From NCBI RefSeq assembly GCF_001704295.1, contig NZ_CP012334.1, positions 2,616,084-2,680,083 on the forward strand: 64,000 bases of DNA, given 5' to 3'. The notes beneath the pieces are model-generated. The model saw only the letters and a program-made list of their open reading frames with translations. It was not told where the DNA came from and did no database searches. The stretch is from Bordetella sp. H567. Its GTDB lineage: Bacteria > Pseudomonadota > Gammaproteobacteria > Burkholderiales > Burkholderiaceae_B. This document shows, piece after piece, positions 17,912 through 25,643 of the stretch. How positions within the stretch are numbered: the stretch's first letter is position 1; the number at the start of each line of letters is the position of its first letter. Both the position numbers and the translations under genes were made by a program.

Positions 17912-18853
17912 ATGCCAGGCATCGATTTCCGCGGCATCATTCCCGCGATCGCCGTTCCCTTCCATAGCGACTACCGCATCGACGAGGCCGAGCTGACGCG
18001 TTTCGCGCGATGGCTGGCCGACCAGGACGGCGTGGTCGCGCTGATGACCAACGGCCACACCGGCGAGGTGTTTTCGCTGACGCCGCGCGAGCGCGCACAG
18101 GTCACGCGTATCGCCGCGCAGGCGGTGGCGGGCGTCTGCCCGGTTGTCTCTTCCATCGTTTGCGAAGGCATCGGCGACGCGGTCGAACAGGCGGGCATGG
18201 CCAAGGAGGCGGGCGCCCAGGCGCTGGACATCATGCCGCCGCACCACTGGCTGCGCTTCGGCTTCCGACCGCGGCATTGCCTGGACTATTTCGATGCCAT
18301 CGGCCAGGCCAGCGGGCTGCCGCTCATCGTGCACGTTTATCCCGCCTGGACCCGTGCGTCGTTCTCGTCGGAGCTGCTTGCCGAGCTGGCACGCTCGCCG
18401 CACGTGGCGGCCTTCAAGATCGGCACCCGGGAAATGAACAAGTACGCGCGCGACATCAAGGCGATCCGCGATGCCGATGCCTCCAAGGTCCTGCTGACCT
18501 GCCATGACGAATACCTGCTCGCCTCCATGGTGCAAGGCATCGACGGTGCGCTGGTGGGCTTCGCCTCGCTGGTGCCGGGGCTGATCAACGAATTGCTGCA
18601 AGCCGTCCGGGCCGGCGACCTGAACCGCGCCATGGCCGTGCAGGCTCGCATCACGCCGCTCAAGGACGCCGTGTACGGCGCCGGAGAGCCCACCGGCGAG
18701 GCGCACGGCCGCATGAAGGCCGCGATGGCACGCGCGGGCATCCTGCGCAGCGGCACCGTGCGGCCGCCCACGCAGGAGCCGGACGCCGACGAATTGCGCG
18801 CCATCGACGCAGCCCTGCGCAGCGCCGGCCTGCTGCAAAAGGCGGCGGCCTGA
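17912..18853 (+). CDS. DapA/NanA-family lyase or aldolase
   Basis: A 313-residue TIM-barrel enzyme of the dihydrodipicolinate synthase superfamily. The Schiff-base lysine is probably Lys169 in VAAFKIGTRE, with Tyr143 in VHVYPAW at the second catalytic position. The substrate loop reads TNGHTGEVFSLT instead of the GTTGES of true DapA, so lysine biosynthesis is unlikely. A pyruvate-dependent aldolase or dehydratase acting on a sugar acid or other oxo-acid is more probable. AAGGAG sits 8 bases before the ATG. The position between an IclR regulator and an ABC importer suggests catabolism of the imported compound. Confidence 0.82.
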   Translation: MPGIDFRGIIPAIAVPFHSDYRIDEAELTRFARWLADQDGVVALMTNGHTGEVFSLTPRERAQVTRIAAQAVAGVCPVVSSIVCEGIGDAVEQAGMAKEAGAQALDIMPPHHWLRFGFRPRHCLDYFDAIGQASGLPLIVHVYPAWTRASFSSELLAELARSPHVAAFKIGTREMNKYARDIKAIRDADASKVLLTCHDEYLLASMVQGIDGALVGFASLVPGLINELLQAVRAGDLNRAMAVQARITPLKDAVYGAGEPTGEAHGRMKAAMARAGILRSGTVRPPTQEPDADELRAIDAALRSAGLLQKAAA

Positions 18854-18944
18854 TATCGCCGGACAGGAGCCGGCCGAGCCCCTGTGGCGGGCGGCGGCCG
18901 GGCAGCCCTCCGCGCCGGAGGGTGACGACGAAGTGGAGACAGGC

Positions 18945-19769
18945 ATGTTCAATACCGCTCAGCGCAAGCTGCAGAGCGTGGCCGCGGCGCCGCCGCGCGG
19001 CGCGCTTATCGAGATCCGTGGCGTCGGCAAGACTTACCACGCCCAATCCGGCGAGGTACGCGCGCTGGATGGCGTGGATATCGATATCGCCGATGGCGAA
19101 TTCATCAGCGTGGTCGGGCCGTCCGGCTGCGGCAAGAGCACCTTGCTGCGCATGCTCGCCGGCTTGGATCCCTGCGATGAAGGCAGTCTCGCCATGCAGG
19201 GCCGGCCCATCACCGGGCCGTCGCCGGAGGTCGGCGTGGTCTTCCAGTCGGCCAACCTGTTGCCCTGGCTGACGGTGCGGCAGAACGTCGCGCTGCCCAA
19301 TCGGGTCGGGGCCGCGCGCGGCAAGCCGACGGGCGCCGATGTGGACGAGCTGCTGCGCATGACGAGCCTGTCCGATTTCGCCGAACGCTATCCCTACGAG
19401 TTGTCCGGCGGCATGCAGCAGCGCGCCGGTATCTGCCGCGCGCTCGTCCGCAATCCGCGCACGCTGCTGATGGACGAACCCTTCGGCGCCCTGGATGCCC
19501 TGACGCGCGAACGGATGAACCTGGAGCTGCAGCGGCTGTGGCAAGCCAATCACAAGACCGTCGTGCTCATCACGCACAGTATTTCGGAAGCGATTTTCCT
19601 GGCCGACCGGGTCGTCGTCATGTCGGCGCGGCCCGGCCGCGTGCTGTGCGACCTGCCGGTGGATATTCCGCGCCCGCGCGGTTTCGACACCATCATCGGC
19701 CATCCGGAGTACGCAAGGCTCTCGCGCGAAGTGCGCGGGCTGCTGAACGCGCAAGGAGACATCGAATGA
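18945..19769 (+). CDS. ABC transporter ATPase, nitrate/sulfonate/taurine type (SsuB-like)
   Basis: A 274-residue ABC ATPase: Walker A GPSGCGKST, Q-loop VFQSANLLPWLTV, signature LSGGMQQR, Walker B LLMDEPFGALD, and switch His in LITHSISEA. The LLPW Q-loop and the C-terminal MSARPGR are typical of SsuB/TauB-type importers. I place the start at the ATG at 18945 because GGAG ends six bases upstream; a GTG at 18933 overlaps that site and is less likely. The permease start overlaps the stop (ATGA), so the two are translationally coupled. Confidence 0.9.
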   Translation: MFNTAQRKLQSVAAAPPRGALIEIRGVGKTYHAQSGEVRALDGVDIDIADGEFISVVGPSGCGKSTLLRMLAGLDPCDEGSLAMQGRPITGPSPEVGVVFQSANLLPWLTVRQNVALPNRVGAARGKPTGADVDELLRMTSLSDFAERYPYELSGGMQQRAGICRALVRNPRTLLMDEPFGALDALTRERMNLELQRLWQANHKTVVLITHSISEAIFLADRVVVMSARPGRVLCDLPVDIPRPRGFDTIIGHPEYARLSREVRGLLNAQGDIE

Positions 19770-20677
19770 GCACGCAACCCCTGGAGACATCTGTCCGTGC
19801 GAAGCAGGACAGGCAGCCCGCGGCGGCCAGGACGGCACAGGCCGCGTCCGCGGTGCAGGCACCCAGGCCAGCGCCCGCCGCGCGCGCCGCGGCCGGCCGC
19901 CGGTCACGGCGCGTGTCATGGGTGCCGCTGGCCGGCCTGGCCGTGCTGCTGCTGGCCTGGGACCTGGCGGTCACCTACATGCATGTGCCGCCCTATATCC
20001 TGCCGGCGCCGCAGGCCGTATGGCGGGCGCTGTGGTCGGGCCTGGCCGCCTCGCCGGCCAGCGCGACGGGCTATTACCTGCCGCTCTGGAGCACCTTGAG
20101 CAACGCCGCCATCGGCTTCGTCATCGGCACGGTCTGCGGCCTGGCGCTGGGATCGCTGATGGCGGAAAGCCGGCGCGTGGAAAAGCTGCTGATGCCCTAT
20201 GCCTTCGCCCTGCAAAGCCTGCCCAAGGTGGCCATCGCCCCGCTCATCGTGATCTGGCTGGGCTTTGGTGACAGTTCGAAGATCGCCATCGCCGCCTTGC
20301 TGGCCTTCTTCCCGGTCCTGATCAACAGCTTCACGGGACTGCGGGCCGTCGAACCCGAACGCGTGGACCTGATGCGCTCCTTGTCGGCCACGCGCCTGGA
20401 AACCTACCGCATCGTCAAGCTGCCCAATGCCGCGCCCTACATTTTCGCGGGCCTGGACATGGCGGTGGTCTACGCACTGCTGGGCACCATCGTCGCCGAA
20501 TTCCTGGGGGCGCAGCGGGGCATGGGCGTGGTCATCACGCAGGCACAGGCGGTGACGGACGTGGCCGGCGTGTTCGCCGCGCTGGTCATCCTGGGCGTGA
20601 TGGGCGTATTGCTGCATACGCTGGTGCGACGGCTGGAAAAAAGAGTGGTCCATTGGAGCGACCGCGCGAAATCCTGA
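19766..20677 (+). CDS. ABC transporter permease, SsuC-like
   Basis: A 303-residue inner-membrane permease with a long polar Ala/Arg-rich N-terminal tail (about 45 residues), a first helix near residues 50-68, and a BPD permease domain from about 110. The EAA-type coupling loop is seen in LMRSLSATRLETYRIVKLPNAAP-like sequence near residue 210. The start overlaps the ATPase stop and is preceded by AAGGAGACATCGA. It forms the importer with the ATPase and the binding protein that follows. The extended N-terminus is unusual for SsuC and may be disordered. Confidence 0.88.
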   Translation: MSTQPLETSVRAKQDRQPAAARTAQAASAVQAPRPAPAARAAAGRRSRRVSWVPLAGLAVLLLAWDLAVTYMHVPPYILPAPQAVWRALWSGLAASPASATGYYLPLWSTLSNAAIGFVIGTVCGLALGSLMAESRRVEKLLMPYAFALQSLPKVAIAPLIVIWLGFGDSSKIAIAALLAFFPVLINSFTGLRAVEPERVDLMRSLSATRLETYRIVKLPNAAPYIFAGLDMAVVYALLGTIVAEFLGAQRGMGVVITQAQAVTDVAGVFAALVILGVMGVLLHTLVRRLEKRVVHWSDRAKS

Positions 20678-20695
20678 TATTCCCCCGAGGAGACG

Positions 20696-21766
20696 ATGAT
20701 GACAATGACACGCAGGAATTTCGTATGGGCATCCGGTGCGGCGGCCGTTTCGCTGGTCGTGGGGCGGCCCGCGGCGGCCGCGGATCTGCGGCCGGTGAAG
20801 CTGGGCGTCGGCCTGAAGGCCATGAGCCCGATCGTGATCAATCTGGTGATCGGCGAAGTGCTGGGCTACAACAAGGAAGAGGGCCTTACGGTCAGCGCGA
20901 TGGCGCTGGGCACGAATGCCAACGTGCAGGTGGCGGTCGACCGCGGTGACGTGGATGTGGGCGTGGGCGTGCCGTCCTTCGGCTTGCCGCTGCTGGCGCA
21001 AGGGCAGTGGAGTACCTCGCGCAACTTCTACGAATACACCTATCCCTACAAGTGGGACATCGCGGTGGCGCCCGGCTCGTCGATTGCCCGCTACCAGGAC
21101 CTGAAGGGCAAGCGCATCGGCGTGTCCGACTTCGGCGCGACGGACTATCCGGTGACGCGCAATGTGCTGCGATCGCTGGGCTTCGATCCGGACAAGGACT
21201 TCAAGTGGATCGCGGTGGGCAATGGCGTGCCCGCGGGCGTCGCTCTGCAGCGCGATGCCATCGACGCCCTGGCGTACTACGACACGGGCTTCGGCCAGAT
21301 CGAGGCGGCCGGTATTCCGCTGAAGCTGTTGCCACGCCCGGAAAAACTGCCCCTGGTCGGCGGCCAGTTCCTGGAGTCGCGCGTGGCGACCTTCCAATCG
21401 CAGCGCGAGATGCTGGTGGGCGTCGGCCGCTCGGTCTGCAAGTCCTCGCAGTTCATCATGGCCAACCCGCGCGCGGGCGCGCTTGCCTTCCTGCGGATGT
21501 TTCCGGAGACCGCGCCGCGCGGCAGCTCCACCGACGACGCGGTGCAAGCCGTCCTGCGCGCCATCGGCCGGCGCATCAAGCTGTATGCGCCGCCCTACGA
21601 GGGCGCTTCGATGGGGAGCATCAACGAACAGGAATTCCGCACGGAAGCCGAGATGAACAATCTGCGCATCGCCGACTTCACGCCGTTCTACACGAACGAC
21701 CTGATCGCGGACATCAACAGCTTCGACGCGGCGAAGGTCCGCGCCCAGGCCAAGGACTACAAGTGA
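20696..21766 (+). CDS. ABC transporter substrate-binding protein (SsuA/NMT1-like), Tat-exported
   Basis: A 356-residue periplasmic binding protein. The N-terminus has a twin-arginine signal, TRRNFVWASG, then a hydrophobic stretch ending near AAAADL (about residue 29). The mature part resembles NMT1/SsuA proteins (VKLGVGLKAMSP, DLKGKRIGVSDFG, DAIDALAYYDTGFG). GAGGAG precedes two consecutive ATGs at 20696 and 20699. It completes the importer encoded by the two preceding genes. Ligand unknown; the context of a DapA-like enzyme and an SDR suggests an organic acid rather than a sulfonate. Confidence 0.85.
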   Translation: MMTMTRRNFVWASGAAAVSLVVGRPAAAADLRPVKLGVGLKAMSPIVINLVIGEVLGYNKEEGLTVSAMALGTNANVQVAVDRGDVDVGVGVPSFGLPLLAQGQWSTSRNFYEYTYPYKWDIAVAPGSSIARYQDLKGKRIGVSDFGATDYPVTRNVLRSLGFDPDKDFKWIAVGNGVPAGVALQRDAIDALAYYDTGFGQIEAAGIPLKLLPRPEKLPLVGGQFLESRVATFQSQREMLVGVGRSVCKSSQFIMANPRAGALAFLRMFPETAPRGSSTDDAVQAVLRAIGRRIKLYAPPYEGASMGSINEQEFRTEAEMNNLRIADFTPFYTNDLIADINSFDAAKVRAQAKDYK

Positions 21767-22464
21767 GCGCGGACGCTGGATCGCCGCTGGCAGGGCATGC
21801 CCTGGTCACCGGCGCCTGCTCCGGCATCGGCGCGGCCATCGCTGCCCGGCTGCTGGAGGAAAACTGGCGGGTGACCGGCGTGGACCGGGCGCCGGCCGTC
21901 ATCCAGGCGGTACGCTACGACCATATCGTGACGGATCTGGCCGATGTCCGCGCGACCCAGGACATGGCCCGCGCACTTCCCGTCATGGACGCGGTGGTGC
22001 ATGCGGCGGGCCACATGCGCACGGCCCCATTGGGCCGCCTGGATCCCGACGAGGGAGATGCGATGTGGCGCATCCATGTGCGCGCCCCGCAGGTCCTGCT
22101 TGACGCCATGGCGGCCCGCCTGCCGCAGGGCGCTCGCATTGTGCTGATCGGCAGCCGCGTCGCCCAGGGGGCCGCCGGGCGCAGCCAGTATGCGGCCGCC
22201 AAATCGGCGCTGATCGGCATGGCGCGTTCCTGGGCCGCTGAACTGGCGCCGCGCGGAATCACCGTGAACGTGGTCGCGCCGGCGGCCACCGATACCCCCA
22301 TGCTCCGCGACGCCGGCCGTGCATCGTCGACGCCGACCCTGCCGCCGATCGGCCGCTTCGTGTCGCCGCGGGAAATCGCGGGCCTCACGGCATTTCTGCT
22401 GGGGCCCGACGGTGGGGCCATCACCGGGCAGCAAGTGCTCGTTTGCGGCGGCGCATCACTGTAG
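21763..22464 (+). CDS. Short-chain dehydrogenase/reductase
   Basis: A 233-residue classical SDR. The cofactor loop is TGACSGIGAAIA near residue 16, the Ser is in LIGSRVA, and the catalytic pair is in SQYAAAKSAL. The end block LTAFLLGPDGGAITGQ is typical. The start is the GTG at 21763, which overlaps the stop of the binding-protein gene as GTGA; no better start exists in this frame before the homology begins. It is the last gene of the IclR-controlled operon and probably oxidises or reduces the imported substrate or a product of the DapA-like enzyme. Confidence 0.87.
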   Translation: MSADAGSPLAGHALVTGACSGIGAAIAARLLEENWRVTGVDRAPAVIQAVRYDHIVTDLADVRATQDMARALPVMDAVVHAAGHMRTAPLGRLDPDEGDAMWRIHVRAPQVLLDAMAARLPQGARIVLIGSRVAQGAAGRSQYAAAKSALIGMARSWAAELAPRGITVNVVAPAATDTPMLRDAGRASSTPTLPPIGRFVSPREIAGLTAFLLGPDGGAITGQQVLVCGGASL

Positions 22465-22587
22465 GAAGCGCAGGACGGCGCCGCTGGGCAGGCACGGCGG
22501 CTCACAGCCAACTGTAAGCGGGGGGCATGCGGTTTGCGGCCGCGCCTGCACGCCGCCGAACAGCGGCTTCATGCAAGGAGACCCCCT

Positions 22588-22755
22588 ATGATGAAGACCA
22601 CGATTGCAGCCCTGATGATGGCACTCGCGCTGACCGCGTGCAATAAATCGGGGGACAATGCCCCCGCGTCTTCGACCAGCGGCGCTACCACGCCGTCCAC
22701 CGGATCCAACCCGCCCGCCGGCCTGGGCGGGCTGGGCGGCGGCACCAAGAAATAA
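22588..22755 (+). CDS. Small lipoprotein
   Basis: A 55-residue product with signal sequence MMALALTAC (lipobox Cys at residue 18), then a Ser/Thr/Pro/Gly-rich tail ending GLGGLGGGTKK. AAGGAG lies 8 bases before the first ATG; a second ATG follows at 22591. Lipid-anchored small proteins of this type are common in Bordetella and have no known function. The stop is two bases from the stop of the convergent Bug gene. Confidence 0.7.
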   Translation: MMKTTIAALMMALALTACNKSGDNAPASSTSGATTPSTGSNPPAGLGGLGGGTKK

Positions 22756-22757
22756 GT

Positions 22758-23738
22758 TCAATTCACCGTGGCGTGGGATTGCTGCACGATCTCACGCCAC
22801 CGCACGATCTCCTCGCCCAGGAATTTCTTGAAGTATTCCGGGGACTCCGTCATCGGGGCGGTTCCCAGGTCTTCCAGCTGCTTGCGGAATTCCGGCTTGG
22901 ACACTGCCTGGTTCACCGCCTTGTTCAACTTGTCGATGATGGGGCGTGGCGTGCCGGCCGGCGCCAGGATCGAATACCAGGTCGCCACCTCCATCCCTTG
23001 GATGCCGGCTTCGGCCATGGTCGGAATGGTGGGCACGGCGGGGAAGCGCTTGGCGCTGGTGATCGCCAGCGCCTTTACCTGTCCGCTTTCGATCAACTGC
23101 TTGCTGCTGGGGATGTTCACGAAGGTGAAGTCCGATTCGCCGCTGATCACCGCCGTCAGCGAGGGTGCCGACCCCTTGTAGGGGACGTGGGTCGCCGTGA
23201 TGCCCGCCTTGGTCTTGAACAATTCGCCCGCCAGGTGTTGCGTGCTGCCGCTGCCTGCCGAGGAAAAGTTCAGCTTGCCCGGATGCTTCTTGCCGTAGGC
23301 CACCAGGTCGGCCACCGAGTTGACCGGCAGCTTGGGGTTGACGATCAACAGATTGGGCGCTTCCGCGAAGATGGCGATAGGTTCGAAGTCCTTGACGGCG
23401 TCGTAGTCCAGCTTGGGATATAGCGTGACGTTCACGGCCAGCGCCGTCGACGACAGCGACAGCGTGTAGCCGTCCGGCGCGGAGCGGGCAACGAAGGACG
23501 CGGCGATGTTGGTGCCGGCTCCGGGCCGGTTTTCCACCACGATGGTCTGGTGCAGGATGGGCGTCAATTCCTTGGCGATCAGGCGCGCGGCCACATCGTT
23601 GCCGCCACCGGGGGCATAGCCGACGACCAGCTTGATGGGATGGTCCGGATAGTTCGCCACCGAGGATTGCGCGTGCGCGCTGCCGATGCCCAGGGCAAGG
23701 CCGAGCGTCCCGGCCGCTATCGACGAAAGGAACTTCAT
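22758..23738 (-). CDS. Bug-family periplasmic receptor (TTT transport)
   Basis: A 326-residue protein with a cleavable signal (about 1-23, GIGSAHAQ) and the Bug core: YPDHPIKLVVGYAPGGGND, VVENRPGAGTNIAA, DGYTLSLSSTALAVNVTLYPKL-like sequence and HVPYKGSAPSLTAV. Bug proteins bind carboxylates and similar small anions for TctAB-type permeases. No regulator or enzyme lies beside it: the small lipoprotein is convergent and the upstream region holds a hypothetical gene, so this is an orphan receptor. Confidence 0.88.
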   Translation of the reverse strand: MKFLSSIAAGTLGLALGIGSAHAQSSVANYPDHPIKLVVGYAPGGGNDVAARLIAKELTPILHQTIVVENRPGAGTNIAASFVARSAPDGYTLSLSSTALAVNVTLYPKLDYDAVKDFEPIAIFAEAPNLLIVNPKLPVNSVADLVAYGKKHPGKLNFSSAGSGSTQHLAGELFKTKAGITATHVPYKGSAPSLTAVISGESDFTFVNIPSSKQLIESGQVKALAITSAKRFPAVPTIPTMAEAGIQGMEVATWYSILAPAGTPRPIIDKLNKAVNQAVSKPEFRKQLEDLGTAPMTESPEYFKKFLGEEIVRWREIVQQSHATVN

Positions 23739-23936
23739 GGTCTGGTCTCCGTGATGTTATATGTCCCGATCGCGGAGACGCCTGATCACAAGCCGTGTCA
23801 GCGATCAGGACTTTCTTGGGTATTGCCGGCGCCGGCGCTATCGGATCGTTGCCATACGGGCGTAGGCGTCAAGCCCGTACCTTATAACATCGAACGACTG
23901 CCACGCCGTGGTTTTCGCGGGCGGGCCGTATTGCGG

Positions 23937-24557
23937 TTATCCCTGAGTGCGCGCAAGCCGTGCCCGGCGCAGCCGTTCGTTGACGAGCTGCCACAGCCTC
24001 GCCGCCGAGATCGGTCTGGCAAGGGCAGGTGCCGGCGCCGCGTGGGCGGGATGTTCCGTGGCATACCTGCCGTTGACGCTGCCCTCCGTCGCGCGGTGCA
24101 AGCTCGCCGCATCCGCCTCCGGCCAGCACAGCGCGCCGGCAATCTGGGATGCAGGCGGAAAGACGAAAGAGGCGGACAGCCGGTCCACCGCGCCGCCGAC
24201 GTCCTGCCATTCGTCGGTGTGGCTCAAGGTGTAGTCGTAGCCGTCCTGGCTGACGGAAATCCAGCGCTGCTGGTGGCCTGCGATGAAGAAGCCGAGGGCG
24301 ACGATATCGCGCGACCGGCCGAACGGCGGCGCCTGGCACGGCCCGATGCGCGTCGCGCGCAGCGACAGCAGGTGTTCCGTCATGAAGTTCAGGCGAGCCG
24401 CGGCATTGCCTTGAGACCGGCGCACCTGCAGCAGCAGCCGCGTGTCGTGCAGCTTCAGAACGATCACGACGCCTTCGGCGGACATGCGGGCATGATCGAC
24501 GCACCAATCGTCCGGCAAGTCGAAGGCAAAGCCGATACGCGGATGACGGTAGTGCAT
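23937..24557 (-). CDS. Conserved hypothetical protein
   Basis: I do not recognise a family. The 206-residue product lacks a signal peptide and membrane segments. It starts MHYRHPRIGFAFDLPDDWCVD, and the FAFDLPDDW opening resembles small PsbP/DcrB-like folds in which a short aromatic strand begins the domain, though this is weak. Further on come DGYDYTLSHTDEWQDVGG and a positively charged, Ala/Arg-rich C-terminus. An AGGTGG ribosome binding site lies before the ATG at 24557. It stands alone between the orphan Bug gene and a divergent lipoprotein gene. Confidence 0.55.
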   Translation of the reverse strand: MHYRHPRIGFAFDLPDDWCVDHARMSAEGVVIVLKLHDTRLLLQVRRSQGNAAARLNFMTEHLLSLRATRIGPCQAPPFGRSRDIVALGFFIAGHQQRWISVSQDGYDYTLSHTDEWQDVGGAVDRLSASFVFPPASQIAGALCWPEADAASLHRATEGSVNGRYATEHPAHAAPAPALARPISAARLWQLVNERLRRARLARTQG

Positions 24558-24893
24558 CTCTAACCACCTTTGCGCCCATTGCGCGCTTGGGATACGCCGT
24601 GTGTTGGAAAAACGGCTTAGTCCCGACGAATCTGTTTTTTAGCGGAAACCACCGCGCGACGGCCAATCAAAACCGCTTCCTACCGAATACGAGGGTGGAC
24701 GGGTATCCAGCGGATGGGGTCGTATGGTCGAAATACGGGTGATACCGCCGCGCACTCGCGCATTCGGGCGGATGATGGGGCCGTATGAGTAGCCATCGTT
24801 GTTGCGTCGCAGGATGTGCCTCTGCCCCATGCGGCAATCGGGAATCACATCCGGCTGTTCCAGTCTTTCCCTGTACGTTCGCTAGGAGAGGTG
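24558..24893. other. Intergenic region without a recognisable gene
   Basis: This 336-bp gap lies between two divergent genes. It is somewhat less GC-rich at its left end. I see no convincing coding frame, hairpin terminator or clear promoter consensus; short open frames on both strands lack ribosome binding sites and family features. It probably holds the promoters of both flanking genes. Confidence 0.4.
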
Positions 24894-25574
24894 ATGATGA
24901 AGACTTACAAGGCAATCGGTATCGGCGCGGCGATGATGGTGTTGACGGCGTGTACGACGCCGGCACCGAAGGAATCGGGCTTCTTGGGCAACGAATACTC
25001 CAAGATGCACAAGATGGACGCGCCTGGCGGCGGTACCCGCCTTGCCTATCTGAATCCGAAGTTCACGCCATCCAGCTACAACGCTGTTCTGCTGGAACCC
25101 GTGGTCTATTATCCCCAGCCGCAGCCGACCGAGAACGTCTCGATGCAGACGCTGGAGCAGATCCGTTCGTATGCCGATACATCGCTGCGCGAGAAACTGG
25201 GCCACCAGGTGCGGCTCGCGGATACGCCCGGGCCCGGCGTCGCGCGTATCCGTGTCGCGCTGACGGCCGTCGGCAACGAAAGCCAGCCACTGGCGGTTTA
25301 CCAATACATTCCGATCGCCCTGGTGGTGACGGGCGCCAAGGCCGCGATCGAGGGCGGACGACCGCAAGACGCGACGCTTGCCGTCGAGACCTCGGCGACC
25401 GACAGCATGACCAATGAAACGCTGTACGCGGCGGTACGCGGCGGCACTGGAGAGGAAATCAGCAAACCGTCGGAGGAGCAGGGCGGTGTCCGCCTGGACA
25501 GCCTCAAGGCCTTGATCGATACCTGGACCACCGGCGCGTCAGAGGAAATCGTCAAGTATGTAGCGGTGCGATAG
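24894..25574 (+). CDS. DUF3313-family lipoprotein
   Basis: A 226-residue lipoprotein: signal MMVLTACTTPAPKESGFL with lipobox Cys near residue 20. The mature domain matches the DUF3313 pattern (YSKMHKMDAPGGG, NAVLLEPVVYYP, TLEQIRSYADTSLREKL, ESQPLAVYQYIPIALVV and the end block ALIDTWTTGASE). TAGGAG lies upstream; the ATG at 24894 or the one at 24897 may be used. Members of this family are envelope proteins of unknown function. The next gene (PqiB-like) starts 70 bp downstream on the same strand, so co-transcription is possible. Confidence 0.8.
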   Translation: MMKTYKAIGIGAAMMVLTACTTPAPKESGFLGNEYSKMHKMDAPGGGTRLAYLNPKFTPSSYNAVLLEPVVYYPQPQPTENVSMQTLEQIRSYADTSLREKLGHQVRLADTPGPGVARIRVALTAVGNESQPLAVYQYIPIALVVTGAKAAIEGGRPQDATLAVETSATDSMTNETLYAAVRGGTGEEISKPSEEQGGVRLDSLKALIDTWTTGASEEIVKYVAVR

Positions 25575-25643
25575 CGGCGTTGCGGCGGCGCCGCCGATAC
25601 GGTCGCGCGGGGCGGCCGCCGCGCCCGCTCGGGGGTGAGGAAC

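Noticed and set aside
17912-18853. Calling the DapA-like gene dapA of lysine synthesis
   Set aside because: The substrate loop differs from true DapA and the gene sits in an IclR-controlled uptake operon, so a catabolic lyase or aldolase is more likely.
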